Part shown: piece after piece, positions 6,025-6,749 of the stretch | Numbering within the stretch: position 1 is the stretch's first letter | Layout: each line of letters opens with the position of its first letter | From: Chloroflexota bacterium | GTDB taxonomy: Bacteria; Chloroflexota; Dehalococcoidia; Lucifugimonadales; Lucifugimonadaceae | NCBI GenBank assembly: GCA_030831265.1 | Contig: JAURLM010000120.1 | Span: 1-6,749, forward strand | DNA length: 6,749 nucleotides | Direction of reading: 5' to 3' | Position numbers and translations under genes: made by a program | The notes under the pieces: generated by a model | What the model saw: only the letters and a program-made list of their open reading frames with translations | Database searches by the model: none | What the model was told of the DNA's origin: nothing

Positions 6025-6749
6025 ACGTTCCAACAGTATCGCCACGATCAGCATGACAATCAGCAAGCTTGAAGCGCCGACCATGATCCGGGTGCTCTTG
6101 CGAGCCTTTGCTGCTTCCCACCATCTGGCCGGACGGACACCCTGCAGTGCAAATGTTATGACTGCAGTGAGGTTCAGGGCTGAAATATTTAGCAGCAGCA
6201 GGAGTCCTGCTCCCCGCGCAAGTGTCCACTCTCCGTTTGCTACCAGCATGCCCAGTACGACCGTTGGTGGTAATAGTGCGACTGCGACCATCACGCCTAT
6301 CAACGCAGACGACGCTCCGGTCGTGAACGCCAGTGCGGCTGCGATACCGGAAGCCAGTGCAAGGGCGACTTCAGCGCTACCGATGTCCGTGCGGGAGCTC
6401 AGTTCGACGCTGGTGATGTCTACCTGGACTGATAGTCCGATGGCAACAGCGATTACGAATGCTATGCCAAAGCCTGCCAACGAAGCAGCGGTAGCCCTTT
6501 TCATCAAATCGCTATCACCCAGCGTTGCTCCAAGCGACAGTGCAACGCTCGGGCCAAGTAAAGGGGCGATGACCATTGCACCGATTACTACGCCGGTGTT
6601 GTCGCGGATGATGCCAACACTTGCGACTACGGACGAGAGGATGACCAGGATGAGGTAGACGCGTGAGATACGGCCTCCTCGTAAAGCGTTTGTGTACAGC
6701 TCCTCTCTTGTAACTCGATCAAAACCGAACTTTGGTTCTTCCTGTTTTA
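6022..6749 (-). CDS. DUF389 family membrane protein, N-terminus outside the window
   Basis: The minus frame is open from the right edge to the TAA at 6024-6022, giving 241 residues. The visible part starts KQEEPKFGFDRVTREELYTN, a cytoplasmic lead-in, so the ATG at 6576 is an internal Met and not the start. Then come RISRVYLILVILSSVVASVG (first helix), DNTGVVIGAMVIAPLLGP, helices at about 85-107 and 125-150, LIGVMVAVALLPPTVVLGML, a helix rich in Leu (LLLLLNISALNLTAVITFAL), and a last helix at the C-terminus (IMVGASSLLIVMLIVAILL). The VIGAMVIAPLLGP and GVMVAVALLPP motifs are the hallmarks of DUF389 (TIGR00341-type hydrophobic domain), whose biochemical role is not established. Members often have an N-terminal soluble domain, which would lie outside the window. 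It is transcribed in the same direction as the SNase cluster but 141 bases away, so it may or may not be cotranscribed. Confidence 0.9.
   Translation of the reverse strand, partial: KQEEPKFGFDRVTREELYTNALRGGRISRVYLILVILSSVVASVGIIRDNTGVVIGAMVIAPLLGPSVALSLGATLGDSDLMKRATAASLAGFGIAFVIAVAIGLSVQVDITSVELSSRTDIGSAEVALALASGIAAALAFTTGASSALIGVMVAVALLPPTVVLGMLVANGEWTLARGAGLLLLLNISALNLTAVITFALQGVRPARWWEAAKARKSTRIMVGASSLLIVMLIVAILLER

Noticed and set aside
6574..6576. ATG 6576 as the start of the DUF389 gene.
   Set aside because: It falls in the middle of the conserved VIGAMVIAPLLGP motif, and the frame continues upstream to the window edge with a matching first helix.
6053..6658. 201-residue plus-strand open frame opposite the DUF389 gene.
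   Set aside because: It is the low-complexity Ala/Ser/Thr/Pro-rich shadow of a hydrophobic membrane gene; no motif supports it.

Overview
The window reads as ordinary bacterial chromosome: six genes run on the minus strand and one on the plus strand, coding is dense, GC content is moderate by eye (low to mid 50s percent), and there are no mobile elements, CRISPR arrays or RNA genes. Several genes appear to start with GTG or TTG. Gene junctions are tight: two 4-base start/stop overlaps, one 20-base gap and one tail-to-tail stop overlap. A quinone-type (class 2) dihydroorotate dehydrogenase implies a respiring cell. The protein style (a membrane-anchored extracytoplasmic nuclease-like protein, a DUF389 protein, and a left-edge protein I do not recognise) would fit an environmental Chloroflexota bacterium such as SAR202 or Dehalococcoidia. 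That placement is an impression, not something the sequence proves.

Layout, left to right. (1) 1-684, minus: the N-terminal 228 residues of an uncharacterised acidic protein that runs off the left edge, probably starting at TTG. (2) 685-748: a short divergent spacer with small repeats. (3) 749-1873, plus: pyrD, class 2 dihydroorotate dehydrogenase. Its true start is uncertain and may lie inside the listed ORF. (4) 1870-5880, minus: a four-gene cluster transcribed in the order membrane-anchored SNase-like protein (5200-5880), MFS transporter (3707-5203), HAD-superfamily Cof-type phosphatase (2880-3710), ribokinase-like sugar kinase (1870-2859). The first three are linked by ATGA and GTGA overlaps. 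The ribokinase stop overlaps the pyrD stop on the opposite strand. (5) 5881-6021: a 141-base spacer with a 10-base direct repeat and a small palindrome. (6) 6022-6749, minus: the C-terminal 241 residues of a DUF389 membrane protein entering from the right edge.

How the genes may work together: the four-gene cluster could be one transcript. An attractive but unproven reading is nucleic-acid or nucleoside scavenging, with a surface nuclease fold, a transporter, a phosphatase and a sugar kinase feeding ribose 5-phosphate towards PRPP, the co-substrate used after the PyrD step. Against a simple reading, the transporter resembles exporter-type MFS families. The nuclease-like, phosphatase and kinase proteins also each carry a changed residue at a metal or active-site motif (SNase Asp21 position to Arg, HAD motif IV Asn to Gly, ribokinase cation-site Asp and Ser to Ala). 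I see no clearly new defence, mobile or RNA-based system here. The most interesting points are those motif changes, the cluster architecture, and the pyrD start.
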